Below are positions 30,798-39,944 of a DNA stretch of 64,000 bases, piece after piece. The stretch comes from Methanobrevibacter arboriphilus. GTDB taxonomy: Archaea; Methanobacteriota; Methanobacteria; Methanobacteriales; Methanobacteriaceae. The position numbers and the translations under genes are program-made. The stretch lies in NCBI RefSeq assembly GCF_019669925.1, contig NZ_AP019779.1, forward strand, positions 310,001 through 374,000, read 5' to 3'. How positions within the stretch are numbered: the stretch's first letter is position 1; each line of letters begins with the position of its first letter. Below the pieces are notes generated by a model. It ran no database searches and had not been told where the DNA came from. It was given only the letters and a program-made list of their open reading frames with translations.

Positions 30798-33506
30798 ATG
30801 ATAATTCTCAAAAGAGCAAAAAAATCATGGGAAATGTACCCAATTGGAAGTCCTAAAGGAGCATTAAATACAAAAAGAACTCCTGAATTTATAGGAACAC
30901 TTAAATTTAAAGAAACTTCCAAAGGATTATCAATAAACAAGTTTATAGCTAAATATCCTAATGATGAAGATAAATTACTTCCTCCAGGAGAAGCTATGAA
31001 ATTACTTAAAACACAAGTAGTATTTTTAGCATCAAAAGATGAAAAAATAGAGAATTTCCTTAAATCCCATGGTATAAAAACTCGTTTTACAAAAATATGT
31101 TCACACTGCACATATGAAGGAAATATAACAATAATAAACAGTAAATTTAGTTATGATTATCATAATCAGTTGATTTGTAAAGTTTGTGCAGAAGATACTA
31201 TAAAAAGAGAGCTAAAATTACAAGGATATGATAAAAAATCTTATAAAAACTTTAAAAAGATTTTAAATAAAACTGGAAGCTTAAATGAAGTTTTAAAAAT
31301 AATAGACCATAAATTTGATCCTTTATCAAATCCAAACTTAACTTTATTTGATGAAATTAAGGTTAAAAAAACAAAAATTCCAAAAATACCCATATCTAGA
31401 CTTAAGATTCCAAAAAAGTTTAAAAAAATATTGGATGAGGATAATAACAATCATTTATTGCCAATACAATATTTAGCTATAAAAAATGGGTTGATGAAGG
31501 ATAAAAACTTGCTTGTTGTTTCAGCTACAGCAAGTGGAAAGACACTTGTAGGAGAATTAGCTGGAATTCCAAAAGCAATGAATGGTAAAAAATTTATATT
31601 CTTAACACCTCTTGTTGCACTAGCTAATCAAAAATATCGAGATTTTAAAAAAAAATATGAACCACTTGGACTTAAAATTTCAATAAAAGTTGGAATGAAT
31701 CGAGTGAAAGCAAAAGAAGAAATTAAACTTCCAGAATCAAAAATAAATGATGCAGATATTATTGTTGGAACATATGAAGGAATAGACTTTTTACTTCGCT
31801 CTGGAAAATCATCAACATTGAAAGAATTAGGAACTGTATTGATCGATGAAATTCACACTTTAGATGATGAAGAAAGAGGAATAAGGCTAAATGGGATGAT
31901 AAAAAGAATAGAAAATATTTATCCCAAATCCCAAATTATTGGTTTATCTGCTACTATTAAAAACCCAAAACAACTAGCCAATGAATTTAATATGGACTTA
32001 GTAGAATATGACCAGCGTCCTGTTCCACTTAAAAGACATCTTGTTTATGTAAGAAGTGATATAGAAAAGAGAAACCTGATTAGAAAGCTAATTTTAAGAG
32101 AATATAATAATAAATCTTCCAAAGGATTTTCAGGTCAAACAATAGTATTTACAAACTCCAGAAGGAAAACTCATCAAATTTCTGATTATTTAACAAAAAA
32201 AAGGATTAAGTCAGCAGCATATCATGGAGGACTATCCTACTTTAAAAAAGAAAGAATTGAAAAAGATTTTGCAAATGGAAAAATATCAACAGTTGTAACA
32301 ACAGCAGCACTTGCAGCAGGAGTTGATTTTCCTGCTTCCCAAGTAATATTTGAAACACTAATAATGGGAAACAAATGGATTTCGCCAAATGAATTTTCAC
32401 AAATGATTGGAAGAGCAGGTAGACCTACTTATCATGATAGAGGAGTAGTATATTTACTACCAGAAATAGCTAATAAATTTGATAATGAAAGTGAAGAATC
32501 AATAGCTATTTCACTTTTAGAAAGTGATGTTGAAAATGTACATATAGAATATAGTGAAGAAGAGTTATTAGAACAAGTATTAGCAGACATATGTTCTCAT
32601 TCTTTAAAAGACACAGAAAGTATTCACAGCTTCTATAAAAATATAAAAATACCAATTGATTTAGAAATGACTATTAATGAGTTATATGATAAAAAACTAA
32701 TTAGAATAATAAATAAAAATAATAAAGAAGAAGTGATACCTACTAAATATGGAAAAGCTGTTTCAGTGTCCTTTTTATCAGTGCAAGAAGGGAGTATTAT
32801 AAAAAAATCATTACAAAAACTAAATCAAACCTTGAAAAAAGAAAATAAGAATATAATTAAAATTAGTAGTGCAAAGAATAGTAAAAAATCTAAGAACAAA
32901 AAATCTGAAATTAAAAAAGCTAAAAATGAAAGATATTCAAGTGAAATATCTGAAAATGAAAGATATAAAAATGGAATATCTAAAAATAAACAAAGCAAAA
33001 AAATAGATATTAATAAAGAAATAATTAATATAGCTATTGAATTAGAATACTTTGAAAATGCTTATCTTTCACAAGTTGTTCATAAACAGATTGTAAATAC
33101 AATAAAAACAAATTTTTCAACAAGATTATTTTCAGATTCAACTTTAGATATAATATCCTCTGGAGAAACCATAGATAAATTAGATAAAAAGTTTCAAGAA
33201 GCACTCTTGAAAATTCAAGTAGATTTTTTAAGATGTGAATGTAAAGATAAGCCTTTTTGCGATTGTTTACAAAAAGAAATTTCTAATTTTATTATTAATG
33301 AAAGACTAAAACAAAAAGATCCTACTGATATTTCAAGGAAATTATTAAGAACTTATCAAATCCAAACATACCCGGGAGATATATTCTCATGGTTAGATAA
33401 TTTTGTGAGAAATTTAGAAGCTATTAAAAGGATAGCTAATGCATACTCACAAAAAAAATCTATTAAAACAGCTGAAAAATTGATAAAAAGGATTGAAAAA
33501 GGATAA
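30798..33506 (+). CDS. Archaeal Ski2-like DEAD/DEAH-box helicase
   Basis: A 902-aa ATP-dependent helicase. An N-terminal domain (1-200) contains a possible zinc site (CSHC near 101, CKVC near 124). RecA domain 1 carries SATASGKTLVGE (about 242), DEIHTLDDEERG (about 350) and GLSATIKNP; RecA domain 2 has TTAALAAGVDFP and FSQMIGRAGRP (about 535). A Lys/Ser/Asn-rich insert at about 680-735 separates the core from a C-terminal domain with CECKDKPFCDC. The layout fits archaeal Ski2-like helicases with an extended N-terminus. RNA or DNA substrate unknown. The ATG has no clear ribosome site. Confidence 0.9.
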   Translation: MIILKRAKKSWEMYPIGSPKGALNTKRTPEFIGTLKFKETSKGLSINKFIAKYPNDEDKLLPPGEAMKLLKTQVVFLASKDEKIENFLKSHGIKTRFTKICSHCTYEGNITIINSKFSYDYHNQLICKVCAEDTIKRELKLQGYDKKSYKNFKKILNKTGSLNEVLKIIDHKFDPLSNPNLTLFDEIKVKKTKIPKIPISRLKIPKKFKKILDEDNNNHLLPIQYLAIKNGLMKDKNLLVVSATASGKTLVGELAGIPKAMNGKKFIFLTPLVALANQKYRDFKKKYEPLGLKISIKVGMNRVKAKEEIKLPESKINDADIIVGTYEGIDFLLRSGKSSTLKELGTVLIDEIHTLDDEERGIRLNGMIKRIENIYPKSQIIGLSATIKNPKQLANEFNMDLVEYDQRPVPLKRHLVYVRSDIEKRNLIRKLILREYNNKSSKGFSGQTIVFTNSRRKTHQISDYLTKKRIKSAAYHGGLSYFKKERIEKDFANGKISTVVTTAALAAGVDFPASQVIFETLIMGNKWISPNEFSQMIGRAGRPTYHDRGVVYLLPEIANKFDNESEESIAISLLESDVENVHIEYSEEELLEQVLADICSHSLKDTESIHSFYKNIKIPIDLEMTINELYDKKLIRIINKNNKEEVIPTKYGKAVSVSFLSVQEGSIIKKSLQKLNQTLKKENKNIIKISSAKNSKKSKNKKSEIKKAKNERYSSEISENERYKNGISKNKQSKKIDINKEIINIAIELEYFENAYLSQVVHKQIVNTIKTNFSTRLFSDSTLDIISSGETIDKLDKKFQEALLKIQVDFLRCECKDKPFCDCLQKEISNFIINERLKQKDPTDISRKLLRTYQIQTYPGDIFSWLDNFVRNLEAIKRIANAYSQKKSIKTAEKLIKRIEKG

Positions 33507-33601
33507 TAATATAGTAAATAATTTTAATCTATCGTTCTTTTTATTATAACACTAAATAAACCAACAGATCTTATTTTTCACTTAAAATACACAATACAAA
33601 C

Positions 33602-33663
33602 ATTTATATATGAATAAACAAGATAATATAACAGTCATGATTGGAACGAAAATTCGTTCCAAT
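33602..33663 (+). promoter_or_regulatory. TATA box with 11-bp-arm palindromic operator
   Basis: A strong TATA box (TTTATATATG, 33602-33611) predicts a start near 33635. A perfect inverted repeat follows at 33640-33663, arms ATTGGAACGAA and TTCGTTCCAAT separated by AA. A repressor bound there would block the adhesin-like gene at 33823. The spacing GGAA-N10-TTCC is not the NrpR pattern. No second copy was noticed in this window. Confidence 0.65.
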
Positions 33664-33669
33664 AAATTA

Positions 33670-33697
33670 AGATTTAATTTTTATAAAAATTAAATCT
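33670..33697. promoter_or_regulatory. 28-bp perfect palindrome in an adhesin leader
   Basis: A perfect palindrome with 14-bp arms, the left arm being AGATTTAATTTTTA. It starts 7 nt after the operator palindrome and lies inside the predicted 5' leader of the adhesin gene. It may be a second protein site or, in RNA, a hairpin that affects early termination or stability. Confidence 0.6.
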
Positions 33698-33822
33698 AAA
33701 AAATATGGCTTTGAACAAAAAGATTAGTATAAAAAATTGATTTTAATATGTTTAACTCCTTAATAATAATTCAATTATAAACTAATCTTTTTTATAATTA
33801 AAATAAAAAAGGAGGTGAAAAA

Positions 33823-35547
33823 ATAAATAAGATATTTAATAAAAGACACTTACTAATTCTTTGTTTAGTAATATTATCATTTATAATGATTTCCTCAGTG
33901 AATGCAGCAGACCATAATATTACAAAAAATGATAATTTAGGTCAAAAAATAATAAACTCATCAAACGGAGACACAATAAACTTAAAAGAAGGAATTTACA
34001 CTAATAATGTTACCAATATAACAATAAACAAAAATCTCACAATAAAAGGTGAAAATGCAAAAAATACAATACTTGATGCAGAAAAATTAGGAAAAGTATT
34101 CACCATTAATGGTAGAGATAATACTATAAAATTAATCAACATAAAATTTATTAATGGAAAAAATAATGATGGAGGAGCAATATTAGTAAACCAAGGAAAT
34201 CTAATATTAATCAATTGTACATTCAACAACAACAGTGCTGATAGTTGGGGTGGTGCCATTTTTATGTGGCAGGGTAATTTAATCATGACCAATACAAATT
34301 TTAATGATAATTCTGCTAATTATGGTGGTGCAGTTCATACATATTCTGGTGTTAATAAAGTAATAATAGATAATTGTAAATTTACAAATAACATCGGTCA
34401 AAGAGATGGTGGAGCACTCTATAATAATCATGCAAACATTACTATTAATAATTCAAAGTTCATTAATAATCAAGCCCAAGGTAATGGTGGTGGTGCAATC
34501 CACAATAATGGTGGAAACAATTTCAATATTACAAACTCTGATTTTATCAATAACACATCTAAAGGTTCTTATGGAGGAGGAGCTATAATGAACTCTCATT
34601 CAAATGCTTTAGGTCTTCCTAATGGAGATAATTTCACTGTAGTAAATTGTACTTTTAAAAATAATAAAGTTAATCCTTTAGCTATTTATAATATTGGAGG
34701 AGCGATTACAAACTGGTATGGGCATAATTTCACTATAATAAATTCTATCTTCATTAACAACACAGCAGAAACTGCAGGTAGTGCTATATATAATGAGGGG
34801 CATGATTTCAGTATAATTAATTCTACTTTTTATAATAACAAAAATAGTTCAGTAATTTATATATTAGGAAACAATACAAAAGTTCAAGGTTGTGATATCT
34901 TCAATAATGCAGAAGGAATTTTAATCATCAACTCAAATAATACTATAGTAAACTATAATAGAATATTTAATAATACAAACAACACAGGTTATGATTTATA
35001 TAATTTTAATTCAAAAACTAATGCAAATTATAATTGGTGGGGATCAAACGAACCACTAGTCAATGGAATCACTTTAGGTAATTATTTTATAATGAATGTT
35101 AAAAATATCACATCATTGAATTCAAATGGAAGTGTCACATTTAATTATACATTTAAATTAAATACTGGTGAAAATGCTGATCATAAATTATTACCTTACT
35201 TTATAACAAACGTTTACACCAACATCACAATAGGTTCTGTATATGCATTTGATGCTAGATATGATAGAACTTTTGATGTTATTTTAAATACTAGTGAAGA
35301 AGTATTATACACTTTCACAACAGATAATGAAGTGCAATCATTAGCTGGTAAAATCACAATCCCACCAGGACCTAAACCACCTACACCACCAAAACCACCA
35401 AGTCCAATACCTGATAATAAGGATAATGATAAAACAAGTAAAAATACGACAGCAAATGCAATTATGAAACCTACAGGAATGTCAATAAACCTAATATTAT
35501 TAGTTTTGTTAAGTAGTTTAGGACTTTTAATTAGAAAAAAATATTAG
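33823..35547 (+). CDS. Adhesin-like beta-helix surface protein, apparent ATA start
   Basis: Secreted, wall-spanning protein with parallel beta-helix (Pmp-like) repeats: many GGAI and NNSA units over about residues 80-380. A Pro-rich spacer (PPGPKPPTPPKPPSP) and a C-terminal membrane anchor (INLILLVLLSSLGLLIRKKY) follow. The first in-frame ATG (33886) would give MISSVNAAD, losing the signal peptide. The frame is open upstream and encodes a good signal (FNKRHLLILCLVILSFIMIS). ATA at 33823 sits 5 nt after a perfect GGAGGTG site, so I place the start there: 574 aa. A G-to-A change in an ATG is an alternative. It resembles the protein at 39945 at both ends. It probably binds other cells or surfaces. 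Confidence 0.8.
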   Translation: MNKIFNKRHLLILCLVILSFIMISSVNAADHNITKNDNLGQKIINSSNGDTINLKEGIYTNNVTNITINKNLTIKGENAKNTILDAEKLGKVFTINGRDNTIKLINIKFINGKNNDGGAILVNQGNLILINCTFNNNSADSWGGAIFMWQGNLIMTNTNFNDNSANYGGAVHTYSGVNKVIIDNCKFTNNIGQRDGGALYNNHANITINNSKFINNQAQGNGGGAIHNNGGNNFNITNSDFINNTSKGSYGGGAIMNSHSNALGLPNGDNFTVVNCTFKNNKVNPLAIYNIGGAITNWYGHNFTIINSIFINNTAETAGSAIYNEGHDFSIINSTFYNNKNSSVIYILGNNTKVQGCDIFNNAEGILIINSNNTIVNYNRIFNNTNNTGYDLYNFNSKTNANYNWWGSNEPLVNGITLGNYFIMNVKNITSLNSNGSVTFNYTFKLNTGENADHKLLPYFITNVYTNITIGSVYAFDARYDRTFDVILNTSEEVLYTFTTDNEVQSLAGKITIPPGPKPPTPPKPPSPIPDNKDNDKTSKNTTANAIMKPTGMSINLILLVLLSSLGLLIRKKY

Positions 35548-35559
35548 TTTTCAAAAATT

Positions 35560-35594
35560 ATAGGATATATTTTATTATCCTATTTTTATTTTTT
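35560..35594 (+). terminator. Hairpin with T-rich tail
   Basis: ATAGGATA (35560-35567) pairs with TATCCTAT (35576-35583), then TTTTATTTTTT. It lies 12 nt past the adhesin stop codon and looks like an intrinsic terminator. Confidence 0.7.
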
Positions 35595-35783
35595 ATAACA
35601 TCTTTAATAACATATTTTAAAACTTATTTTCCTTTATTTATTAATTGATAAATTTCTTATTTAACTCAATAATTTTTTGAAATACATTTCTCCAGTACCA
35701 GTGCTAGGAATATGAATAGTAAAACTTTATTAACATGTAAAAATATAAAAACTCATAGTATTGAATAATAAGGGTATTTTAGT

Positions 35784-36497
35784 ATGAATAAGAAAATTTT
35801 AATTATAATGATTACAATAATAGCAATCATAATAGTAAGTACATTAGCCTATATGACTTATATATCAGCTAACGTTTATGAAGATGATAGAATTAAAATA
35901 AACGTTCCAACAGGTACTGAATTTAGTATTAAAGTTGAAGACTCTGGGAATAATTTTAACAATATAATTTACAATGATACAAGTGAAAAAAATATAGTTA
36001 TAAAAATGATAATGGTTCCTAACTCAACTATATTGGGAATGTCTGTGAAAGATTTAGGTTTGGGTGCTCTAGAAAAAAATTTAGATAATGAATCATATGT
36101 TTCTGTTAAGATTACTGAAAATTATACTATTTATAAAAATGAAAAAACAGGTCGTTATAATGCTCTCATAAGAAATCCTGGTTATAATGGATATGTTTTA
36201 ATAGGTTGTAACGGTGATTTAGAGGATATTGAAGAATTAGCTAAGACATTTGAATTTAAATCATATACTACAGAAGGATTAACTATTGTCAAGGTAAATA
36301 ATACTGATTCAAATACTGATTCTTCAACAAATACAAGTTCTAATTCTAGTTTCAGCCTTCAGAATAATGATAACGAAACAAACAATAGTAATGAAAAAAC
36401 TTCAAAAAATAATGGTGGAGGTGACACTCCATATGATAATTATGTTAAAGATGGCGGTACACTAAGTGAAGAAGAATATTATGCAGAGTTATGGTAA
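35784..36497 (+). CDS. Anchored extracytoplasmic protein, unknown function
   Basis: A 237-aa protein with an N-terminal membrane anchor (ILIIMITIIAIIIVSTLAYM, about 5-24). An alpha/beta domain (30-170) with several Asn-linked sequons comes next, then a Ser/Asn/Thr linker. The tail ends DGGTLSEEEYYAELW. I do not recognise the domain; weak similarity to PsbP-like or lipoprotein-type stress domains is conceivable but unproven. AAGGGT lies about 9 nt before the ATG. It follows the adhesin gene after a terminator, so it is probably its own transcript. Confidence 0.7.
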   Translation: MNKKILIIMITIIAIIIVSTLAYMTYISANVYEDDRIKINVPTGTEFSIKVEDSGNNFNNIIYNDTSEKNIVIKMIMVPNSTILGMSVKDLGLGALEKNLDNESYVSVKITENYTIYKNEKTGRYNALIRNPGYNGYVLIGCNGDLEDIEELAKTFEFKSYTTEGLTIVKVNNTDSNTDSSTNTSSNSSFSLQNNDNETNNSNEKTSKNNGGGDTPYDNYVKDGGTLSEEEYYAELW

Positions 36498-36904
36498 TCT
36501 GCATTTTAGCACTTAAACAATTTATTTCTATATTTTATCATACTATTAAATACAAGTTTTAAAGTTGTTTATCATTAAACTTGGTTGTTTATATTTAATC
36601 CAAGAAAAACTAAATATTCCACCAATAAATAATAAAATAAAAAATTAATCTAAAGATAGAAGTTTCAAATCCCTCCAAATCCACTTTATTATAATTTTTA
36701 TTCTTAAATTAAATAATTTAAAACTTTTTCATAAAATAAAGCCATAATTATAAGCTTACTAGTAAAAATTTAACGATTGGTTGTTGTTTTAATTTTTAAG
36801 AAATTTATTTTCTATAAAAGCCAGTATTTTTCATTTTAAAAGAAATATTTTAAGGATTGTAGTATAATTTAAAAGAATACAAAACTTTTTGTTAAAATTT
36901 ATAT
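36498..36904. other. Intergenic between convergent genes
   Basis: No gene seen. CAAGTTT near 36552 and AAACTTG near 36576 form a 7-bp inverted repeat that might end the upstream plus-strand transcript. Confidence 0.4.
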
Positions 36905-36942
36905 ACAAATGAAGTTAGCCAATTTAGAACTAACTCATTTGT
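36905..36942 (-). terminator. 13-bp hairpin after the 36962-37681 gene
   Basis: ACAAATGA and GTTAG (36905-36918, one bulged A) pair with CTAAC and TCATTTGT (36930-36942). It lies 20 nt past the stop codon of the minus-strand gene, between convergent genes, so a terminator is the simplest reading. Confidence 0.6.
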
Positions 36943-36961
36943 AAAAATTTAGTTTTTTAGC

Positions 36962-37681
36962 TCATACAACATTTTCAAGGCCTTTTGTACCCATTAAACC
37001 AATGAAAGATCCTTTAGGAGTCATCAAAATATTTCCTTTAGAATATTCACTTAAAGCTGTTTGAACCATTTTATTTCTTTTATCAGGATCTGCAGCAGCT
37101 TGTGAAAGTGCTTTAGCTAATACCATCACTGAATCTCCTCTTGACATAGTTCCAGTAATTTCACTACTTCTACCCTTATAACCTGCATAGTTGTCATTTT
37201 CTCTTACAATATCTGTTGCACTAAGATTAGTTTCTACCCCATCAATTTTAAGTGGCCTAATAGAATCTATAACTGCATCTAATCCTTCATCATAGACGAC
37301 TACTACAGCATCAACATGCATTCCAGTATTTGATTCTACAATTTCTTTTGCATACTGCATACCTTCTTCTGGGCCATTCCACAGAGAATCATGAAGACGC
37401 ATTTTTCCTTGAAGATTACCTGGGGCTGGTTGTGTAGGATGTTCCTTTCCTCCAGGATATATAGGAGTATAATTTTTTATACTTCCATTTTCCAATTTGA
37501 CCATAAATGCCATGTCCACACCTCCACCTGGCTGTTCATTTTTGTCACTAGCTAATACCAATATATTTTTATTGCCTAAAGACAAATCAGGGCCACTTAA
37601 GAAGGTACCCCATGCTACAGCTAATATTCCAATAGCACTTACAATCGCAATTGCTATAATAAGTTTATTTTTCCTTTCCAT
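36962..37681 (-). CDS. Anchored protein, DUF4012/LytR-like appearance
   Basis: A 239-aa protein with an N-terminal membrane anchor (KLIIAIAIVSAIGILAVAW, about 6-24) and one outside domain. The domain has features seen in the LytR-CpsA-Psr/DUF4012 group: NILVLASDKNEQPGGGVDMAFMVKL, a Pro-Gly-rich loop, and HVDAVVVVYDEGLDAVIDSI, ending in a helical segment. A role at the cell envelope is inferred; the assignment is weak. AAGGTAAC precedes the ATG. The sequence is less AT-driven than its neighbours, suggesting real constraint. Confidence 0.65.
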   Translation of the reverse strand: MERKNKLIIAIAIVSAIGILAVAWGTFLSGPDLSLGNKNILVLASDKNEQPGGGVDMAFMVKLENGSIKNYTPIYPGGKEHPTQPAPGNLQGKMRLHDSLWNGPEEGMQYAKEIVESNTGMHVDAVVVVYDEGLDAVIDSIRPLKIDGVETNLSATDIVRENDNYAGYKGRSSEITGTMSRGDSVMVLAKALSQAAADPDKRNKMVQTALSEYSKGNILMTPKGSFIGLMGTKGLENVV

Positions 37682-38203
37682 GTTACCTTACCTACCTAAA
37701 AATAGTAAATTTAAAAATCGCTTTCTTTTGTTTATTTATTTTTTATTTTTTTATTTTTAATTTGCTTTTTCAGAATGATTTCTCTTATTATATTAATTAC
37801 AATAAAAGAAAATTGCTTCATAGGATAAATAACATAATTACCCTAATATTTTTAAAAATAAACTATTTAAAAAGTAATTATTGAATAAGTAAGTAATTTA
37901 AAATATGATTTAATTTATATTTGAATATTACTTACAATATTTAATAAGTCTTTATTAAATATAAATTTTTTTATACAATATTAACCTTAAAATACTTTAA
38001 CATTTCAATTTTAACTATTAAAATATGATAAACAGGACAAATAGAAATATATCTAAAATTTTTAGAATTATTATAAATAACTATTATAAAAAAAATTAAA
38101 TATTTTTAAATATAAATATATTAATTGATTAATATGGTCAAAGGTTAAGTATATAAATTTTTGTCCACAAGTCAATTTATAAATAAAAATAGAGGGGAAT
38201 TAA
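37682..38203. other. Divergent intergenic region
   Basis: About 520 nt between the anchored protein (minus) and the PfpI/DJ-1 gene (plus). A promoter for the latter likely uses AAGTATATAAAT near 38146-38157. No ORF or repeat of note. Confidence 0.45.
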
Positions 38204-38722
38204 ATGAGCAAAATTGCAGTTATGTTAGGAAATATGTATGAAGATGTAGAATACACAGAACCTGCAGAAGCTTTTAAAGAAAATGGACATGAATTAACAA
38301 TCATAGGGATTGAAAAAGGAGAAAAAGTTAAAGGTAAGCGAGGGAATTCGTCAGCGATAGTTGAAAGATCTGTTAAAGATGTATTAATAAATGATTTTGA
38401 TGCTCTTTTTATACCTGGAGGATATTCTCCAGATGAATTAAGAGTAGATGAGGATGTTGTACTTTTTACAAAAAAATTTGTTGAAAGTGGTAAACCAGTT
38501 TTTGCAATATGTCATGCCCCACAACTTTTAATCACTGCCCAAGCTATAAACGGTCGTAAAATCACAGGATGGAAATCTATTATACAAGATATTAAAAATG
38601 CAGGAGCTACTTTTGTTGATGCAGAAGTTGTTAAAGATGACAACATAATTTCAAGTAGAAGTCCAGCTGATATTCCTGCTTTTATTAAAGCAACACTTAA
38701 ACAGCTAAATAGTAATGAATAA
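38204..38722 (+). CDS. PfpI/DJ-1 family protein (protein deglycase or protease-like)
   Basis: A 172-aa class I glutamine-amidotransferase-like fold. Nucleophile elbow AICHAPQ (Cys about 103) with the conserved Glu near the start (NMYEDVEYTEP, about 13). Members include Pyrococcus PfpI protease and DJ-1/YajL deglycases; length and hexamer-type sequence fit PfpI. It probably handles damaged proteins in the cytoplasm. GAGGGGAATTAA precedes the ATG. A long T-rich stretch right after the stop (TTTTATTTTTTATTTTTTTA) should end transcription. Confidence 0.92.
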   Translation: MSKIAVMLGNMYEDVEYTEPAEAFKENGHELTIIGIEKGEKVKGKRGNSSAIVERSVKDVLINDFDALFIPGGYSPDELRVDEDVVLFTKKFVESGKPVFAICHAPQLLITAQAINGRKITGWKSIIQDIKNAGATFVDAEVVKDDNIISSRSPADIPAFIKATLKQLNSNE

Positions 38723-39080
38723 TTTTATTTTTTATTTTTTTATTTTTTATTTCTATACTAAAAAATAGCTAATCAATAATCTAATGGAAAAATTACTCAC
38801 AATCAGATTACTCACAATCAGCAAAATTCTTAAATTTAAAAAGAAAATATGTTAGAAAAGCAAAAATCAAAAGAATAGCTTTACTAAAATAAACAAAAAA
38901 CAAGAAAAAACAGTGATCAATAAAAATAAATACTAGGATAAAGTATATAAAACAAGCCAAATGGGAATATAAAAAATATATAAAGATTTTAAATCTTTAT
39001 AGTTAAACTATTTTTACGAGGATATCCATTTATAGAATCTTTTATATTATTAGATTCAGTTACATGGCTTCCATTAGTTC
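38723..39080. other. Spacer between convergent genes, one palindrome
   Basis: No gene seen. It has a T-rich end after 38722 and the direct repeat ATTACTCACAATCAG twice (about 38790-38820). A 21-bp palindrome at 38980-39000 (arms ATAAAGATTT and AAATCTTTAT) could terminate either of the two converging genes. Confidence 0.5.
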
Positions 39081-39416
39081 TTATATTTTTTCAACCATAG
39101 ACAATTTAGTTAGAATACTAATCTTTCCTCCACTAAGTTTATTATTATCTTTTTCAAACATTTTAAGAGCAGTTTCTGTATCTACTCCAAAATATCCATC
39201 TATTTTTCCATTATAGGATTTATTTGCCTTAAGCCAATTTTGAAGATCAATAACTTCTTGACCATAGCTACCTTTTTCTAAATGTCCTAAACTAGCTATT
39301 AAATTATTTTCTTTAGTCTCTTTTACAACATCAATTGCACTTACAGAGACTAAAGAATAAAGTATAAAAAGATAAATACAAATAAAATATTTTTTCCCTA
39401 ATATTAACGCACCCAT
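39081..39416 (-). CDS. Secreted peptidoglycan-binding-like domain protein
   Basis: A 111-aa protein: signal peptide (YFICIYLFILYSLVSVSA) then one PG_binding_1-like domain (LEKGSYGQEVIDLQNWLK, NGKIDGYFGVDTETALKMFEKDN). In a methanogen with pseudomurein, this domain probably sits in the cell wall. The ATG at 39416 has no ribosome site. ATA at 39404 is in frame, 5 nt after GGGTG, and would begin right at the signal peptide, so the true start may be non-standard. It faces away from the adhesin gene at 39945 across the inverted-repeat region. Confidence 0.78.
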   Translation of the reverse strand: MGALILGKKYFICIYLFILYSLVSVSAIDVVKETKENNLIASLGHLEKGSYGQEVIDLQNWLKANKSYNGKIDGYFGVDTETALKMFEKDNNKLSGGKISILTKLSMVEKI

Positions 39417-39726
39417 TCAGAACGGGAAAAATGTGAAAAAATAAACACAAAAAACATTCTAAACAGATTAATATTGGTTAAAATAATATAAAAATCTTAT
39501 GATTTTTCAATTTTAAGACTAAAATATTACTTATTTCAAATATTAAGTCAAATATGAATTATTAATGTAGAAACGAATATTATTTATATTTAAAATATTG
39601 AGAACATATTTCATTATAAATTACATTTTATTTATCAAAATGTTTTAAATAAAATTTCTAAATAACTATTTTTCATATAAAATTAAAAGGTAAAAATAAT
39701 ATTTTAAATTTTTACAATTTTCAATA

Positions 39727-39892
39727 GAATTTTTATTAATTGTTATATTTTAATTATTAATTGTTATATTATAAATATGTTTTTGTAAATATGCTTTTAC
39801 ACCATATCAATAATTAATAGTTAATAATGACTATTTGTAATAATTAAAACTAAAAAACTATTACTTTTAAATATAACAATTAATAAAAATTC
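39727..39892. repeat. 24-bp perfect inverted repeat pair upstream of an adhesin
   Basis: Arms at 39727-39750 and 39869-39892 are exact reverse complements (24 of 24) and enclose 118 nt. The left arm contains ATTAATTGTTATATTT. A 17-bp part of it is repeated directly at 39733-39749 and 39754-39770. The right arm contains a TATA-like TTAAATATAA reading towards the adhesin gene; the left arm has the same element reading towards the 39081-39416 gene. It could be a shared divergent control element or an invertible segment. Confidence 0.75.
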
Positions 39893-39944
39893 ATATGTCA
39901 TTCATAATACTATAATGACTTTAAAAAATGGGGGTGAAAAATAT

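Noticed and set aside
33640-33663. NrpR operator before the adhesin
   Set aside because: It is a GGAA...TTCC palindrome, but with 10 nt between the halves, not the 6 nt seen for NrpR, and the context is not nitrogen metabolism.
39915-39944. ATG at 39915 as the start of the second adhesin
   Set aside because: The ribosome site GGGGGTG lies downstream of it and points to ATG 39945, which begins directly at the signal peptide.
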